A stretch of 64,000 nucleotides of DNA from Marisa cornuarietis (GCA_004794655.1 SMMW01000650.1:1615501-1679500), one strand, 5' to 3'; positions 28,301 to 43,300 are shown, counted from the first letter of the stretch. Notes: a model not told the origin generated them from the sequence alone. Translations and numbers: made by a program.

Positions 28301-31300
28301 TGTCCGCGCTAGCTTATCACTCAGCCGTTAGATGAAAGGCGTTGTAAGTACCAGTAGCGACTACAGCAGCGGTCAGAAGCCCCACCCCCTCCTCCAGCCT
28401 GGTGACGAGAGAACGCTTACCGCTCACAGCAGATTATGAAGTTACTTCACTTTCCTCCCATCGTGAAATAGTAAACAGGTGGAACGTCATCAGCGATAGC
28501 TACGTCTTCGGCATCCTCCCATCAGCACCAGCTACCTTTACAATGCGAGGGAGGTTTTAGGGTAGGGGAAGGGGGTGAGTGGGGTCGTGACGGTGTCTGA
28601 AGTCAAGTGGATAGACACGCTGAGAGCGCCTTCCGTTTTTGCAGACTGTTTATACCTAGTCTGGATGGAGGAAAAGGCGTTTATCTGTTGTCCTCAGTTC
28701 CAACAAATAGGAATTTCATAGATTACCTATGTCACAGGTAGTAGACAGTTTGGAAGACACGCAAAGGTGAAATGAAATTACAGATACATTAAGAGCTCGC
28801 AGAAAAAATCCGTACGCTTTCAAGCGCCAAATAAAAAAAAAGCCAGAGGTTAAATTCTGTGTGTTATACTATTCATAACTCAAAATAATTAACTGCCTAT
28901 CCTTTTTTGTGCTTTTCAGAGAGCCATTTTATATTCTAAACAAAACTTTAAGCATTAATGAGAAAGCTTTTCTTGTAGCAATCAGAATACCGCGAGGCAG
29001 ACAATGTGACCGAAAAGGAAACTGGTTTATGACTGTATCCCTAGCTTGCATAAGATGAAGACATATCGTTTGACAAATGAAAAAAAAAGTTGTTTCTCTC
29101 CCTCTTTCACTAAATTTCTCTCTCTTCTCTCGCTCTCTCTCTCTCTTGTCATTCCTTCCCCTTTCTACTCTGCCCCCCACCATCTACCAGCTGACTCTTC
29201 TCTCACGTCCTTGCCGGGGCGTTTGCTGGCACGTCACCTATAATTCAACTCATTATCGTCTACCTACACTTGTGATATCAACTCATTTATGAAGAATAGC
29301 TTGCATACCTTTGAACAGTTTCCAGACTAACCTCCAGTTCCGCATTATCAGCGGTGCGATGGTAAATCAGATCTTTTTTGGCGACGTGGCCCACTTCTCC
29401 GTTTTAAGGGTCATACGAAAATGGGCCCAGCGCACTTGTGCCTACGATCAGAGCCTCGTTCTGACCCCGCTTCCCAGTGCGACTGTGAATAGTCCAGACT
29501 GGTTATGAAGGAAGTTGTTCGATCACAATGTCTTACATTTACTTTTGATGTTAATATTTGAACATTTTGTAATACCCTTGAGTATTCAGATGAAGGATAG
29601 TATGGAGCTGGATCTCTTGAGCCAGTGGCACGTGTCTAAACGCTGGCTACAAAATAGTCTTTACTGGTTTCGTTAGTGGTCGCGTATTTATGTAGGTATG
29701 GTTGGGCAGGAGGGGTAGAGAAAGTGCACATCGGTTCGACCCAAAGTGGGTTTTTATATATATTTATAAAACGCGCGCGCGCGCACACACACATACACAC
29801 ACACATACACACACACACACCCTGTTCTTTGCATGTACTGTGAAGCCTGCGAGCTTCTAGAAGTCAGTGTTCATTATTGAGTGGATTGTACACCCGCTCT
29901 TGCTTTCACGCTGACTGTTGAGCATGTGGGAAGCAGGCGGTTGCCGGTGAGCAGACTGACTGCAGTCTGGGTGCCGGTGGCCTCTGCTTCCTGCACGTTT
30001 TTTTTTAAAAAGATCTTTTGCGTGACCTTTGACCTCAGCGGAAATCTTATCCACCTGTGTATCCCTACGGCTACTCCTCCCTCCTCTTCCTACCTCCGTA
30101 CGTCACACCCAACCCCCAATGATGACTCCTGGTACCCCCTACTTCCATTTTCTCAACACCTCCTCTCAGCCATACAGGTGAGAATTAAAGAGAGCTTATT
30201 GTGAGGTAGAGGGGAGAGGTGTTGCAAGCTGCGGCAAGATCCTTCGAGACACCCATCCACTCGGCGGCAGACCTCCCACCCTTGACTGTAGGTGGCACAG
30301 CAAACTGCCACTAAAGGGTAGATTTTCCATTTTGTATTTTGCCCCGCCCCTGCAGATGGCACGGGAGAAAAATACGCACATTAAACCTGTCGGTGACATA
30401 GCGGAAATGGGCGTGGCTATTTAAAATCGCCTCCTCTGGTCAATTAGAATTTTTAGATTATGGTTTTCAGTCAAATAACTGGGGGGGGGGTAAAAGTTTG
30501 CTAAAATACATAGCACCCACTCCGCTACCCAAACATGAGTGGCATCAGGAAACTGCACCCCTTGACGCCATCAGTATCCTCGGTTCCATGTCTTGGAAAC
30601 CTGGGGACCTACCATGAGGACCTACCGGAAAGGTTTTAAAAAAAACTGTCATTGGGAGGGGGAGGCAGCGGGGCTGGAACCTCTGGGGGCGGGGGGTAGT
30701 GAGGAGATGAGCCTCATTCGGACAGCTAGTGCGAGCATGAGAGAGGTTGGTGGTAACCATGAGGGGAAGGAGGATGGCAGGGGCTTCTGGTTTATATCAC
30801 CTGTAGTGCCAGACACATTAGACACTCTTCGCCCGGTTCTCTTTACAGTACATTTCTCTTGCCCTTGCAGCTAGCTGTATTTAAACTGTACCTAGCGGTA
30901 CAACGGACGCGTGATTTGGAGTGTTGCTGTGCCCGAGCGCACAGTTTCTGTGCATCTTGTGCGACCTGAATGTGATGGGAGTACTTTAGGTTTATTCTAT
31001 TGCTGCTGTCCGGATCTACTGGGAGGGGAGGTTGCGTCCTTCACCTCTCCTCTTAATTTCTTGCGGTCTACATTATTTTCCACATTTTTCATCGGCAGCT
31101 ATCAATCGCATTGTTGTGAATGTTCGTAAATCTGATTAAGAAGATTCGATTTTGTTGAACTGTTTCAGTTGGCGAAAAAATAAAACATGAGTTAGTTTTA
31201 TTGAATATGGATTAAGTCTTTTGTGCAAGTGCAGATTTTGCTGCAATATCGGTGAGGACAAGTTGCTGGGGAAACAACTCTATCAAAAGTTTGCATCCCC

Positions 31301-34300
31301 TTCTTCACTAACGTTTTTTTGTGGTGTCAAGGTCTGGATCTTGAGCGCTCCGCCTTTAGCATAAATCAGGGCGCATGGATTTATAGAAGGAAGTGAAGTG
31401 AGAATCTCAAACAGCGCCATTTTGCACCAAGTTCTAAGCAAACCTCGAGATTATGAACATATATCACACTTTTCACAATAACACTCTTGCTTTAAAATGA
31501 AAAACAGAATGATTGGTGTACATATATTTGTGTTTATATATATATATATTAGAGAGAGATGCGATGATCGAAGGACAGCAAAATGATCGCCCATAACATT
31601 TTGACTACCCCAGCCTCTGCTCTCAGTAGTTCTCTCAGCCTCAGTTCTCTATGAGAGTTAGATCTGGAACAAATTGCGGGTCTCTATGTTCTTTCCCGAC
31701 CACCGCTTTCCTTAGAGGAAGTAGATGTGTGTGTTTGGGTAAGGGGTGCGGGGGGTGTGGTGGTACTCGGTTTTGCCTCGAGCCCAAAACTTCCAACAAG
31801 GATCCTAACGTGAGTCATAGTGCCGCCAAATCATGATAGATGAAGACGCCCAATCATGTAGGTCACCATGCGGGTTTGAGTTTTCGAATACTTCCTGCCA
31901 TCGACGTTTCTCATCTAATTTTGTAATAAATTTAATATTCGTAACTTTTTTTAAAAAATTGTGGGTGTTCTGAAATTTTAAACTTTTTTCAAATCGGGCG
32001 CTGCAATGCGTGGTAGGCACGTCTTTCCACAGTATTGAGAGACAACAGAGAGAACTGTTGTAGATTATCCTCACTCCATAGTTTCACTCTCAACGTAATT
32101 TCAGAAGTAACATTAAAAGAAAATTGTTGTTACTTCTGTGGTTGTCCGTGCATTATATTTTCTCCTGACCTACTGGCCTATTTTCATCCTTTCTTCTTCT
32201 ACCGACATCACCACCGCTACCGTCACCGCCCCAGACCGTGCTGCTGAGGCCGGCTGTGAGATCTTATTGTTCTTCCAGACGTTTTTGCACGTGCTTCGGG
32301 CAGAATTATCATGCACCCAGACTAAACTTGTTCCAGTTATACCGCCGTGGACAAACTCCAGATGTGGTTTCCTTTAAAAAAAAAGGCTTTGGCTGCGGTT
32401 TTGTGAGACTTAACCCAACCCCTCCCTGCATTGGCCATATTATCTATCCTTAATGTGAAAACGCAGCAATTTCTTCGCAAAAGAAACCCATAAAGAAAGA
32501 AAGAGAGAGAAAGAGATAGGCAAAGCTATAGAAGAAAGGAGTGGATGGGTACTGCTGTTCAGATTTATTCATTGGTGGTAGAAAACAATTGGCAGGGAGC
32601 GCACTAATAGGGTAGGTAACAAGCTGGGTAATGCTGTCCTTTCGTGGTTCTGTTTACAGGTAACGCATCATGAGTTATAATGTAACGTAAGTTTGTTAAT
32701 GAAATCGTTGCCTGTGCTCCTCACGAGCTCAAGATGTTGCTGACTTCACAGTCGAATAGCAAGTATTGTCTTTACGTGGCGAATACCTCCGGTTATCTCT
32801 TCGTGTGAATTTACAGGTCTAAGAAGGGGACGCTTGCTCCCTTTTGTTTCTTTTTTTTCTATGTTCCTGTTAAAACATTTTTTAAAATGAACAAGTTCGA
32901 TCACACTTTTGTCAACTGTCACTTTTTACAGTTGGTGGTAGCGATTCGACAACAGATAAATCACATCACAGCAGGTTGTGTTTGACCCAATGAAACGATG
33001 GATACACTCCATACTTTTTTGCTTGCTGCTCGGGGTCTCCTGCACAACCTGATCTATATTACTCGCATGTTGTTGTAGTAAATAGCAACGCCATACTGTC
33101 TTTACTGTGCAGGTGCAGGTTTGGCTTCAAATGAGAATGGTGTATACAGTTCGCGTTGGTCTTATCACACGCTACAGCACTTCTGGCTCCTGCCTTGACC
33201 ACGAGTGAAGGGTGACCACTCATTTTCATTAGTGACTTCATCTGCCTGGACAGACAAACAATCAGACGTCCAGATCGCAACTGTTCTCGCATGGCTGTGC
33301 CTTCCCGCTGTCTTCAGACTTCCTCAACAAGTCAAATTTTTCATCTTTGCTGCCTGGCGGGGTTTTTTCGCTGAGTCTGTTAACGATGTCAGGTCTCTTC
33401 CGGTACGCTCCCCTGGTCCCTATACGTCCGTGGTTGGTAGCACGTCCAACAGGAAAGGTGAAGAAAAGCGTGAGAGGCCAGGCTTTTCTGCCAGTGGTGA
33501 TATAGTGGCCTGTTAACAACCATAAGAGCCCCCCCCCTCACTGCGATCGAGTGCCGGCACTTCTCGGTGCCTCCACCTTCTCACTCCCTCCCACGTGTCT
33601 TCCCGCGTCGCTCCCAGCATCCAGACTGCCTCTCCCGCCCTACTCCACTAGCTCAAGACATCAGCACTGTTGCTGCAGGCGTTATATCCGATGCCGGGGG
33701 GGGGGGAATTGCTATCAGTATAGTTAACATGGATTGATCTTTGATTTTCCCAGTCCTTACTCTTGAGTTTTCTAAGAACTTATGGCTTGTTTCCAAAATT
33801 TATATCGAAGGTTTCTGTTGGATTTTTTTTTCGGGTCAAACTAGGAAAAAGAAACACTGACTTTCTATGAAAATGAATTCCTTTTTTTATTTGTTTGTTT
33901 TTCTGTGAGGAATCTTCTGAATAACACGATGGTCAAGGTCTGGAAGCACAATGCACTCGCTTGCTCACTCATTCACTCACTCAATCTCACGTGCACATCA
34001 TGCAGGCTGCCCAGCACTCTTGGGGTTGAGTTTTTTCCACATCTACTGCATGCTGTCTTCCAGATGAGCTTTACTTAGGCTTCTTCCCAATGCCAGAAGC
34101 CCATTATCTTATCACTATAAAGACCTTATTTATGCGGACTGGTGCACAGTAGCTGTTCCCGTGCTAATCGTCCGAAGATCCACTAAGCCACGTGGTCAGG
34201 TGATCTGGAAGACTGCGCGTGCACTCCTCGCGGGGGGCAAAGCAAACTACAACATTATTCTCTTTGGCAGAAGTTGTTAGACGGCAGTTATGATGAACTT

Positions 34301-37300
34301 AATCTTCTTTCTTTCATTCTTTTCCTTTCTATCTTTGAGTCATTGTGGTATTTTCTCTTTCTGTATAGTGCTCCGTCACTTGTGGACGCGGCCTGATGCA
34401 AAGGGAGGTCACCTGTGAAGACGAGGACGGCAACTCTCTCTCCTATCGCTTGTGCCGCCGCGTGAAACCTCGCAACACCAAACGCTGCTCTGCCGGGCCT
34501 TGCCCCAGATGGCACAAGGGCAAGTGGAGTAAGGTGAGCTGGCTGAGTCTAGAGTTCGTGACGTCAGAGAGCCCAGCCTTCATCTACGCTGTCATTGACG
34601 TCACGGCCTATAACGTCTGTGGAGGACGTCTATAAACAAAAATGTATCTCTTTCAAGATCATAACTATCATTAAAATGTCTTGAACACCATATTTAACAA
34701 TAGTAATAATAATAATAATATGATTTTTATAGCGCATTTCCCCACACGGAGGCGAGCTCGATGAGCTTCACAAGAGACCAGGGGCAGTGGGGAAAGAGGC
34801 CGTGTGACGTAGACGTTACAATCGAGTACAAACAAGCACAACATACATACACGAGCATGCACCGGTTAGCAATACAATAACATGAAGGAACGCAGTTAAT
34901 GATAGGAGTGTGGGGGAGAAGGGACAACAGGATGGACGAGTTATAGTAGGTGGTACCGAAAGATATATGGTTTAAGTCCAGATCGGAAGGCAGGTACCGA
35001 CTCTGCTGTCTGAAGAGACGGAGGCAGGCCATTCCAAATACTGGGTCCGGAGAAAAAGAAAGGGCGACGACCGAATGTCTCCAGTCTGATACGTGGAATA
35101 GAGAAAAAAAACCGGCGAGGGTCGAGCGAACTGACCTGCGAGGCTGGTATGGCAACATAAGCTCAGATAGACTGGGGCAAGGCCATGAACAACACGATAG
35201 CAAAGCATGGCGATCTTGAAGTCGATGCAAGCACGAACTGGAAGCTCTCTTACGGAATACGTCCTTAGCTTTCTGGAGCTTGTCAAACAGGCGGCCAGGA
35301 AGATCTGTGAACAGAGAGTTACAGTAGTCGAGTCTGGACAACACAAATGCCTACATAACCCGCTTGGTGGAGGCAACAGATGCGCCCGATCCTGCGCAGC
35401 GAGAAAGATGGATTTGCAAACTGAGTTGGCATGATTCTCGAAGGACGATGATGTGTAGAAAAGAACACCAAGATTTTTGACAGACTGGGAGAAAGTGAAG
35501 GTGGATCCGGAGAAAGTGAGTGATGTAGACCGAGGCAGATGTTTAAGAGTATGTGCACAGGCTGTCTGGATGACTTTAGTTGTCTCCCCATCAAGCTTTA
35601 ATTTGTTCACCAACATCCAGTGTTTGACAGAGTGGAAGCTTTGCTAAATACCGGTGAACAGACTGTGGAGTTGGCAAGCTGGGCCAGATGCTAGGAGCTG
35701 CATGGTATCGTCGGTTTACATGTGATACTGCAAGCCAACATGGTGGATCACTTCTCGAACAACGTACTCAAACTTCACAAATCTCGCATAAGGAATCACA
35801 GCAGGAACCTGTTAAAATAAGTATGCTCGAAGAGTCCTTCGCAGCCATACTTTTCGCTTAATAAACACTATTGTTTACGGCTCCAATTATCACAACTGTT
35901 TGCGCTATTTATTAGATTGTTGCTTTGTTTTATATTCATTTGATAACAATAATTATGTATATGTAATATATAATGTATAGTTGACTACAGTATTTTTTTT
36001 TTGGCTTGATTGGTAAATTTATGTTATTACTGATCAACAAAATATTTTATGATAAATGTGGCTCATGGTACATAAAATTTGAAATGAGTGCTGCCTACCG
36101 TTATCAGTGTTCAGCGACCTGTGGCAAGGGAGTCAAGATGCGCGAGGTGGCCTGCAGGAATAGTCAAAACGAAGCTGTCTCCCCCTTCATGTGTCCGCGT
36201 GACAAACAGCCCAAGAATGTTCGACCTTGTCAACTTGAGGACTGCTCACAGTTTGTCTGGACTGTGGGAGCCTGGTCAGAGGTGTGCCATGGACCCATTA
36301 GTTGTTTGTCGGTCTGTCAGTCTGTCTCTCTCTTTGTCGGTTTGTCTGCCCGTGTGTCTGTCTGTTTGTCCATCAAGATCAGTCACATAGTTATGTTTAG
36401 TATGCATGGTTAGTTCAGGTTCTGCCATGAATTGTCCAGAAATTGTTGATTGTGATGACACTCTTCCTCCATGTATATTTTTCTTCTAGTAATTTCGGGG
36501 CAAAGACAGAGGATGAAATTTTTTATTAGAATTTTCTACTGAAATGTAATGATCCAGTGATTTTTTTTTTTTTTGGAAATGTCACCACAGTGCTCAAAAA
36601 CATGTGGATTTGGACAGAAACATCGTCCAGTGAGTTGCAAAAATCGTCAAGGCAATGAAATTTCTTCACATCTGTGTGATGCCAAGACTAAGCCCAAAAT
36701 AAAGCGCCGCTGTGCTGAGTTCCCATGCCCGTTCATCTGGAACACTGGACCTTGGAGCCCGGTAGAATAAAAAAATTGCCTTTTTGTCATTGTGGTATAC
36801 TCAGTGTGTAGACCTTTTCTTTTTATTAAGCAAAGCAGTTTTATTATTGTCATCAGAGTAGTAGAGTTTTGTGGTGTTCTGAGCTCAGGTCAGGTATGCT
36901 GTTTTGTGAATGGGTATTTATGCTCAACTTTAGTCAAGATACACCCAAATTAAATGCAGTCCATAGGTGACGTTTTTATAGATACAAAGACCTCCTATTC
37001 AGTAGCAGTTGTGTGGACGTTGCCTATTGAGCTTATTTCTTTCATTGCAAGTGTTCCGCAACATGTGGAGAGGGCCAACAGATGCGCACGGTAGTGTGCC
37101 AGGGTGTCACCAAAGAAGGATGGCTTCTCCCTGGTGAGGTGCGCGATGGCTGCCTACAGAGTGAAAAGCCCAGTTCTGCTCGCTACTGTAATTATGGTGA
37201 CTGTCGGGCCAAGAATCACTGGACTGTTGGACCTTGGGCACAGGTAAACGTGAAGTGATGTCTGTAACTATTCAGCCACCACAAAGAAGTTGACCCACAA

Positions 37301-40300
37301 CTTGTCATTGCATTAACTGATTCCAGCATTGAAAGACTGCATTGCCAGTTTGGATTATAACTACTTTAATTGCTTTTTTTTAAAGTCTGGACATTCATCA
37401 GTCTTTTTAATATTCTGTTCATTTAACACCACTTTTCCAGTTCACCCTATTTTCATTATTTGCAGAAGAAGTCTCTATGGGTATGTTCTCATAGCTATCC
37501 TTGTCCTAAGAGCATCAGTCATTAAATTAATTGTTCTGATTAATCAATAGACGACAGCTCAAGTTTAATGCATTGTTAATCACACATTAGATCAAAATTT
37601 TCCTTTTAACATTTACTAAATCATTGCCATTTTATTATTCTGAGTTTTGCTTTTTCATGTTTTCCTTGTCGCTACTTTTGAAAATTTATATCTTGGTTAA
37701 ATGATTTGTAAAACCATTGTCATTTTTAAAATGGAAATAGTTTTTAATTAACATTTTATGACATTATTCTTAACAGTGCTCAGCCAAGTGTGGTTTTGGA
37801 CAAGAACAGCGCCAAGTGGTCTGTGTAGATAAAGAAAAAAAACAGGTTTCCAGCAGTCTATGTCTAAGGCTGTACCGTCCTCCCAGACACAGGTTGTGCT
37901 ACAATGGACCTTGTGAGTGGTATAATGAGTAACAAAAAAATACCGCAAATTAAGCATAATTATTGGTCATCTTTTAGGTGGTTATGTTTGAAATTGTTTT
38001 GGTTTGATCTCATTATTAGTAATTCATCTACAGGTTTTATTAAAGAAAGCATGTTTGATTGGCTGGCATTTTACACTGTTAGCAATAAAGGCTATTACTC
38101 CAGTCCTGTAAACAGTGGCAGTGAACATTTACAGGCTCAAAGGTTGTAAAAACTCAAAGCATTTTACACACAGGTGATTGAGCAAACTTCTTTTCTGGCA
38201 CCTAATGCATGTTTCCCTACTTGAACATGCAAACACACACACACACACAGCCCAGGTACACCCTAACCTATGACATAGGCTAGCTTGGTTACATCCACTT
38301 CATTGTTGCACCACAAGATCACCTTAGTAAAGAGTGGTAAAAGTGGTAAACCTAATTTTATGTGTGTATGTGTGTGTTTACACACTTACAAAAAATATGA
38401 ACATAGGGAAAACGTGTAAAAAGATAGCTATGCTCTATACATGCATATTTTTTTCATTTCTTATTATGTATTTCCTTTCCACTGTTATTGTCACCATTGT
38501 GCTGGTCTTAAAGAGTCAGAGGTGTGTTATTCTAAACTATAATCATTAATGCAGGTTATGCTAGAGCGTGCAAAAAATTGAAGGAACTGACCCCTCTTAT
38601 CCTCATAATTGTGCTGGTCTTAAAGAATGAGATATGTGTTATTCTATACTATTATCATTAATGCAGGTTATGCTAGATCATGTAAAGAGCTGAAGGAAAT
38701 GACCACCATCAGAAAGGATGGTGACTATCAGCTGCAAGTGGGAACTCGTCTTGTATCAGTAAGTCCTGCTGTAGTCTCATTCTTCTCTCTGTCTCAACTC
38801 ACTGTCACTTACTCTCCTTATCCTCTTCCTGTACTCCCCACATCTCTCTCTCAGAATGTTATCAAAAAAGCTTTGAATAAAAGGTAAACAAAACAGTTCA
38901 GTTGAAGAGACCTATAGCCTAGGACAATGAAAATAAGTAATTCCCATGTCTAGGGTGCAATACGTGGACTCCGTCTCCTGTCACTTTTACCTTTCCTAGG
39001 TAATAGGAATTTTTCAGCCACAGGCCCAAGCAGGCCTCAAACCTGCGACCTTCCCAAAGGGTCAAGTGGACTGGGCGATGGAGCCACCCCAACAATTGAT
39101 AAAATAGCTCTAAATTGTTCTTTTTTATTTTTAAAACTGTAATAAGCATATGGACCTTAACTATTTGCAAAAGAAGGTAGGCATTCACAGGGCTTATACA
39201 TATTAATAATAATAAATAATAATATTGTCCTGGGTTACTTTTGGTAAGATATGTTTTTAACAATCTCTGACCTCTTTCTTTCTTTTGAGAGTGAACAAGT
39301 GATCGGTTTGACAAAAATATGTTTTTCCTGTTTGGGGCAGTTTGATTCTCTCCCCTGCATGCACACCAACAATTTACTAAATATTATGAGTTGGTTTGAG
39401 CAAGTTGTAGAAATAGTTAAGATCCAAGAGAACCTTTAAGAAGTAACAAAATGGTTAAAATATAATGGTTTTAAACTCTCTCAGCCATCAAAACTTAAGG
39501 AATAATATTTTAAAAGAAACAAAACCAGAAAACAGAATGTCCTAAATTATTACTAAACCAAACAACCCTTAACTACAGTTCACAAGTACAGTTCTTAGGA
39601 GTAATTTTCTCAGAAAAAAAAAACAAAGGACCCCATTTGTAGACAAAATTACTAAATCTGTCAGAAATGGAATAAATCTAAGGAGAGCAGTTACTTAAAA
39701 CATTAGGGGCACCCAATGAAAAGGGCTGCTTAACCTTTATCAATGTCTCAGCTACTATATGCAGCTCCACTTCTAGTCCACCTAAGGTTAAACCTAATAG
39801 TTAAGCTTCGGTCAATGCAGGCCAGGGTGCTAAAAGATGGGAGTACCTTCATACACACCAAACCTGTCAGTGCTTGCAGAGACAGGACAGAAACCTATAG
39901 AACTGATAACCTAGGAGATGACACCCAACTACTACTACAAGATGCAGGGTCTCCCTCCAGTACACCTTGCCCAACAGATTCACTCACAGCCCTGAAGTCA
40001 CAGAACAGGTTGCCCTACACCTCAACCCATGATCCAACAACACACCCAACACATAGAAAACACTAAGGGATAGAAGCAAACATCACAGCACCTTACCCAC
40101 ACACTAACCTGCAAACACCACCCCGGACACCTCCACAACCATAGATAGACTTTGAACTTATGAAATGCAACAAAGAAGAACATTAGACCCAAATCACTTC
40201 GGAAACAAGGCTCAAATTAAGCACCATTTACAAAGACTATACACAGATATACACTGATGGATCTCATGATCCAGAGACACAAGTGATCGGACTTGGAGTT

Positions 40301-43300
40301 TACTCTCCTGACAGCATGTCCATCTCCACCAAACTCCCGACATATACCTCAATCTTTGCCACTTAGCTAGCTGCCATACTGACAGCTCTTAAGACAGTAC
40401 ATCCTATAATGAAGGACATCACACAACAGGAATACCTTGTAATTTCAGACTCACTGTCAGCACTCCAGGTATTAAAAAGCAAGTCATCTAACTGTCTTTT
40501 ACATAAAGAAAATGGAGACATTAGGTTTTTGGGGTTCCCTACCATATACGAATTAAAGCAAATAAAGAGGCTTTTAAACTTTGCTTAACTGGCGGTAAAA
40601 CAAAATACCAATCGAGAATACCTAGCTGGAATTAAAGACCCTCTTACATGCACACTTGGTGACAATCTTAGCACCTCACATGTGCTGTTAGAGTGCAATG
40701 AAAATAAACAAGAAAGAGAAAAACTCAAACATGTCTTATATAAATAAAGACTGGCATTGAACATTAATAGCTGCCTTAACCCACTCAAAGAGTTATGGCA
40801 TACTTACTATGCTGTCATTAGTGGTAACAACGATGGCACATCCAAATTCAAGATTCATATAAACAGGTAAAGCACAAACTGGATAACATCTCCCTAAAAG
40901 CAGAAGAACCCAAACAAAAAGCCATATACTTCGACATAAATACATTAAAAAGACTGCAAACCTAGCATAACCATATAATAAATTTAAAATATAACCATAA
41001 TCAGAACTGTAGCCAAACATAAAATAGGGTAACTTAATAAATAAAGTAAAAGTCTAAACCATTTTAAAAAGCATACACAAAATGTAAAGGAGGGGATAAA
41101 CCATACAAACATTTATAAAAGGAAAACTATAAAAGGTTTTTTAATAGTAAAAACTAGTATAGTATTTAAAACTAAATAGAAATCTAAAATAAGGCAACAT
41201 AGGTGTCTGGCAACCAGCATGGTACACCAACACTGCGGACTTGGCAGGCCTCTTGGAGCAATTAAGAGACTTGTAACAGGAAAAGAGGGCATCAGCAACA
41301 GTAAACAACACCTGCAGTGTCACGGAGCAGCCACCTTCCTCCCCCATCTCCCCTGACCCCTTCCCCTCCACTCCCCATATTCCCCCAGATCCCATATCCC
41401 CCACTCCGACAGTGTGAAATTGCCTTTAGATGAAAGCACTTTTTCCTCCCAAGATCAACAGTGACAAAGAACAAGCTGTAAGAATAATCAGCTTTAAAAT
41501 GAATAAGCAAATAAAAAAATGAGGATCAGCAGCTGACAATAAAGCATGCAGAATAAGAGAAAACAAATAAAAAGCTATAACAGTCATATCATGACAAAGC
41601 AAACACAGAAATAAGCATGTTGGTTAAGATTTCCAGAGGTACTTGAAAAAGATACAAAGCTAACTTTCTGACCACTATTGCTGGATTCACACTCTATTCA
41701 CTGTGACAGGTATGGAGCTCATCATATGATGACATCATGAAGAGCTAGCAAGCGGGTGATCTCTGTCAGCACATAATTATAGTTAATTTAATCGCTTTCC
41801 TTTTTTGATTATCTCATGAATTGCATTCCTTACTTTGAATTTTTTCTGGTATAATAGTGACACATAGTTCAGTTTATGTATGTGCATATATATGTACACA
41901 TACACGCAGACGTGCTTGTGAATATTTCTGCAGAAGATATATAAGTTTCTGGATAATCATGAGCATATTTTTAAGTCACACTCTCACTTGTTTTCAGATA
42001 TACTGCAAAGATATGCGAAAGTCTAACCCTGTAGAATATTTGTCATTGCCTGCTGGAGAGGAAGCCAACTTTGCAGAAGTTTATGGTGAAAGGTGATACC
42101 TTCTTAAGTATTTAATTGTTGCTAGCTTCTTCAGTGTTATGCCATGTTTATCTTCTTGAAATATGCAAGTTAGAACATACCACACCTTGCAAATGCATAC
42201 AAGTATATGTGTTTATTTGAAAAGAATGTCTTTAATAATATGTTGAGCTCAGAAAGGCATCAGGAACAAGAAAACAATCTAGAATTAATGGATTTGCAGT
42301 TCAAAGTAGTAATAAATATTCTTTATGAAATAACTTAATGTCATCATATCTCAATTGTTGCTCATTTATGCACTTTTTTAAAAACCTACATTTATTACCC
42401 ATTAAATCCATTTAGATGTATTTTTCAGTTTACGTTGTGTCACTACAGTGGCATTAGTCTTATTTGAAACATTTTGCATAAAATGTAATAAGGGTATAGT
42501 TAATCATAGTCCCTTTGTCATTGCAGACTTCGTCGACCAGCTGCTTGTCCATACAATCGTATTCGCCCAGCTACATGTGACCTGTGTCGTAACAAGCAAT
42601 ACAAACAGGCTGGAAATACAACATACTCCAAAATCCGAATAGATCTAAACACTCTGCGATTGTTAGGTACATTTTGCCTTGGTGTGGCATAAGACAAGGC
42701 ATTTTTCAATTGGGCAGGCATTCTGCAGATTCTTTGGAATGGGAATATGATTTTATTCTTGGACCTTTTTGTTATTTCTCAGACTTTATATAAAAAGATC
42801 AAAAGTCTGCAGTCTACATTTTTTCTTTTTAAAGAGATTTTAGCATTTATTTATTCTTACATGATACATTTTACCATTTGGATTTTTGTTTTAGATTTTT
42901 ATCATATTGTTTCTTTTCTTTATTTTTAGAAATGTTGAAAACTTTGTCAATGGGCAGCTTTTACACTTTTCTACTTACGCCATTTAAGTATGAAAGCTAT
43001 TTTATTTAGCTGTTAAATTTATCATTCAGTAAGATTTGGTCAAAATTATGTCATCAGCAGTCATAGACTTCTTTTGATTGTATAATATTTTTGTATAATT
43101 ATTACAGTAAATGATGGAGAATTTAGTCATGTACACACCGGAAAGTTCATACCATTTGGCACAGCTGGTGACTGTTACAGCTCTAGTTCTTGTCCTCAGG
43201 TAGGTGCCCCATTTCACCTTTATTACTCAGTATTGAATATTATACAAAACTGAATCCACGTACTCAGAAATATATCATAGTTTTCCCTCTAGAACCTATA

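Larger units (their letters stand above)
22952..34368 (+). other. Longest intron, number 26 (11.4 kb), of the ADAMTS9-like gene
   Basis: It splits TSR10. Beyond the open tail at 22952-23770 I see no exon, RNA gene or recognisable transposon, only scattered low-complexity DNA: poly-G at about 30481-30490, an (AT)n run at about 31536-31550, and alternating (CG)n(CA)n at 29771-29820. Confidence 0.5.
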
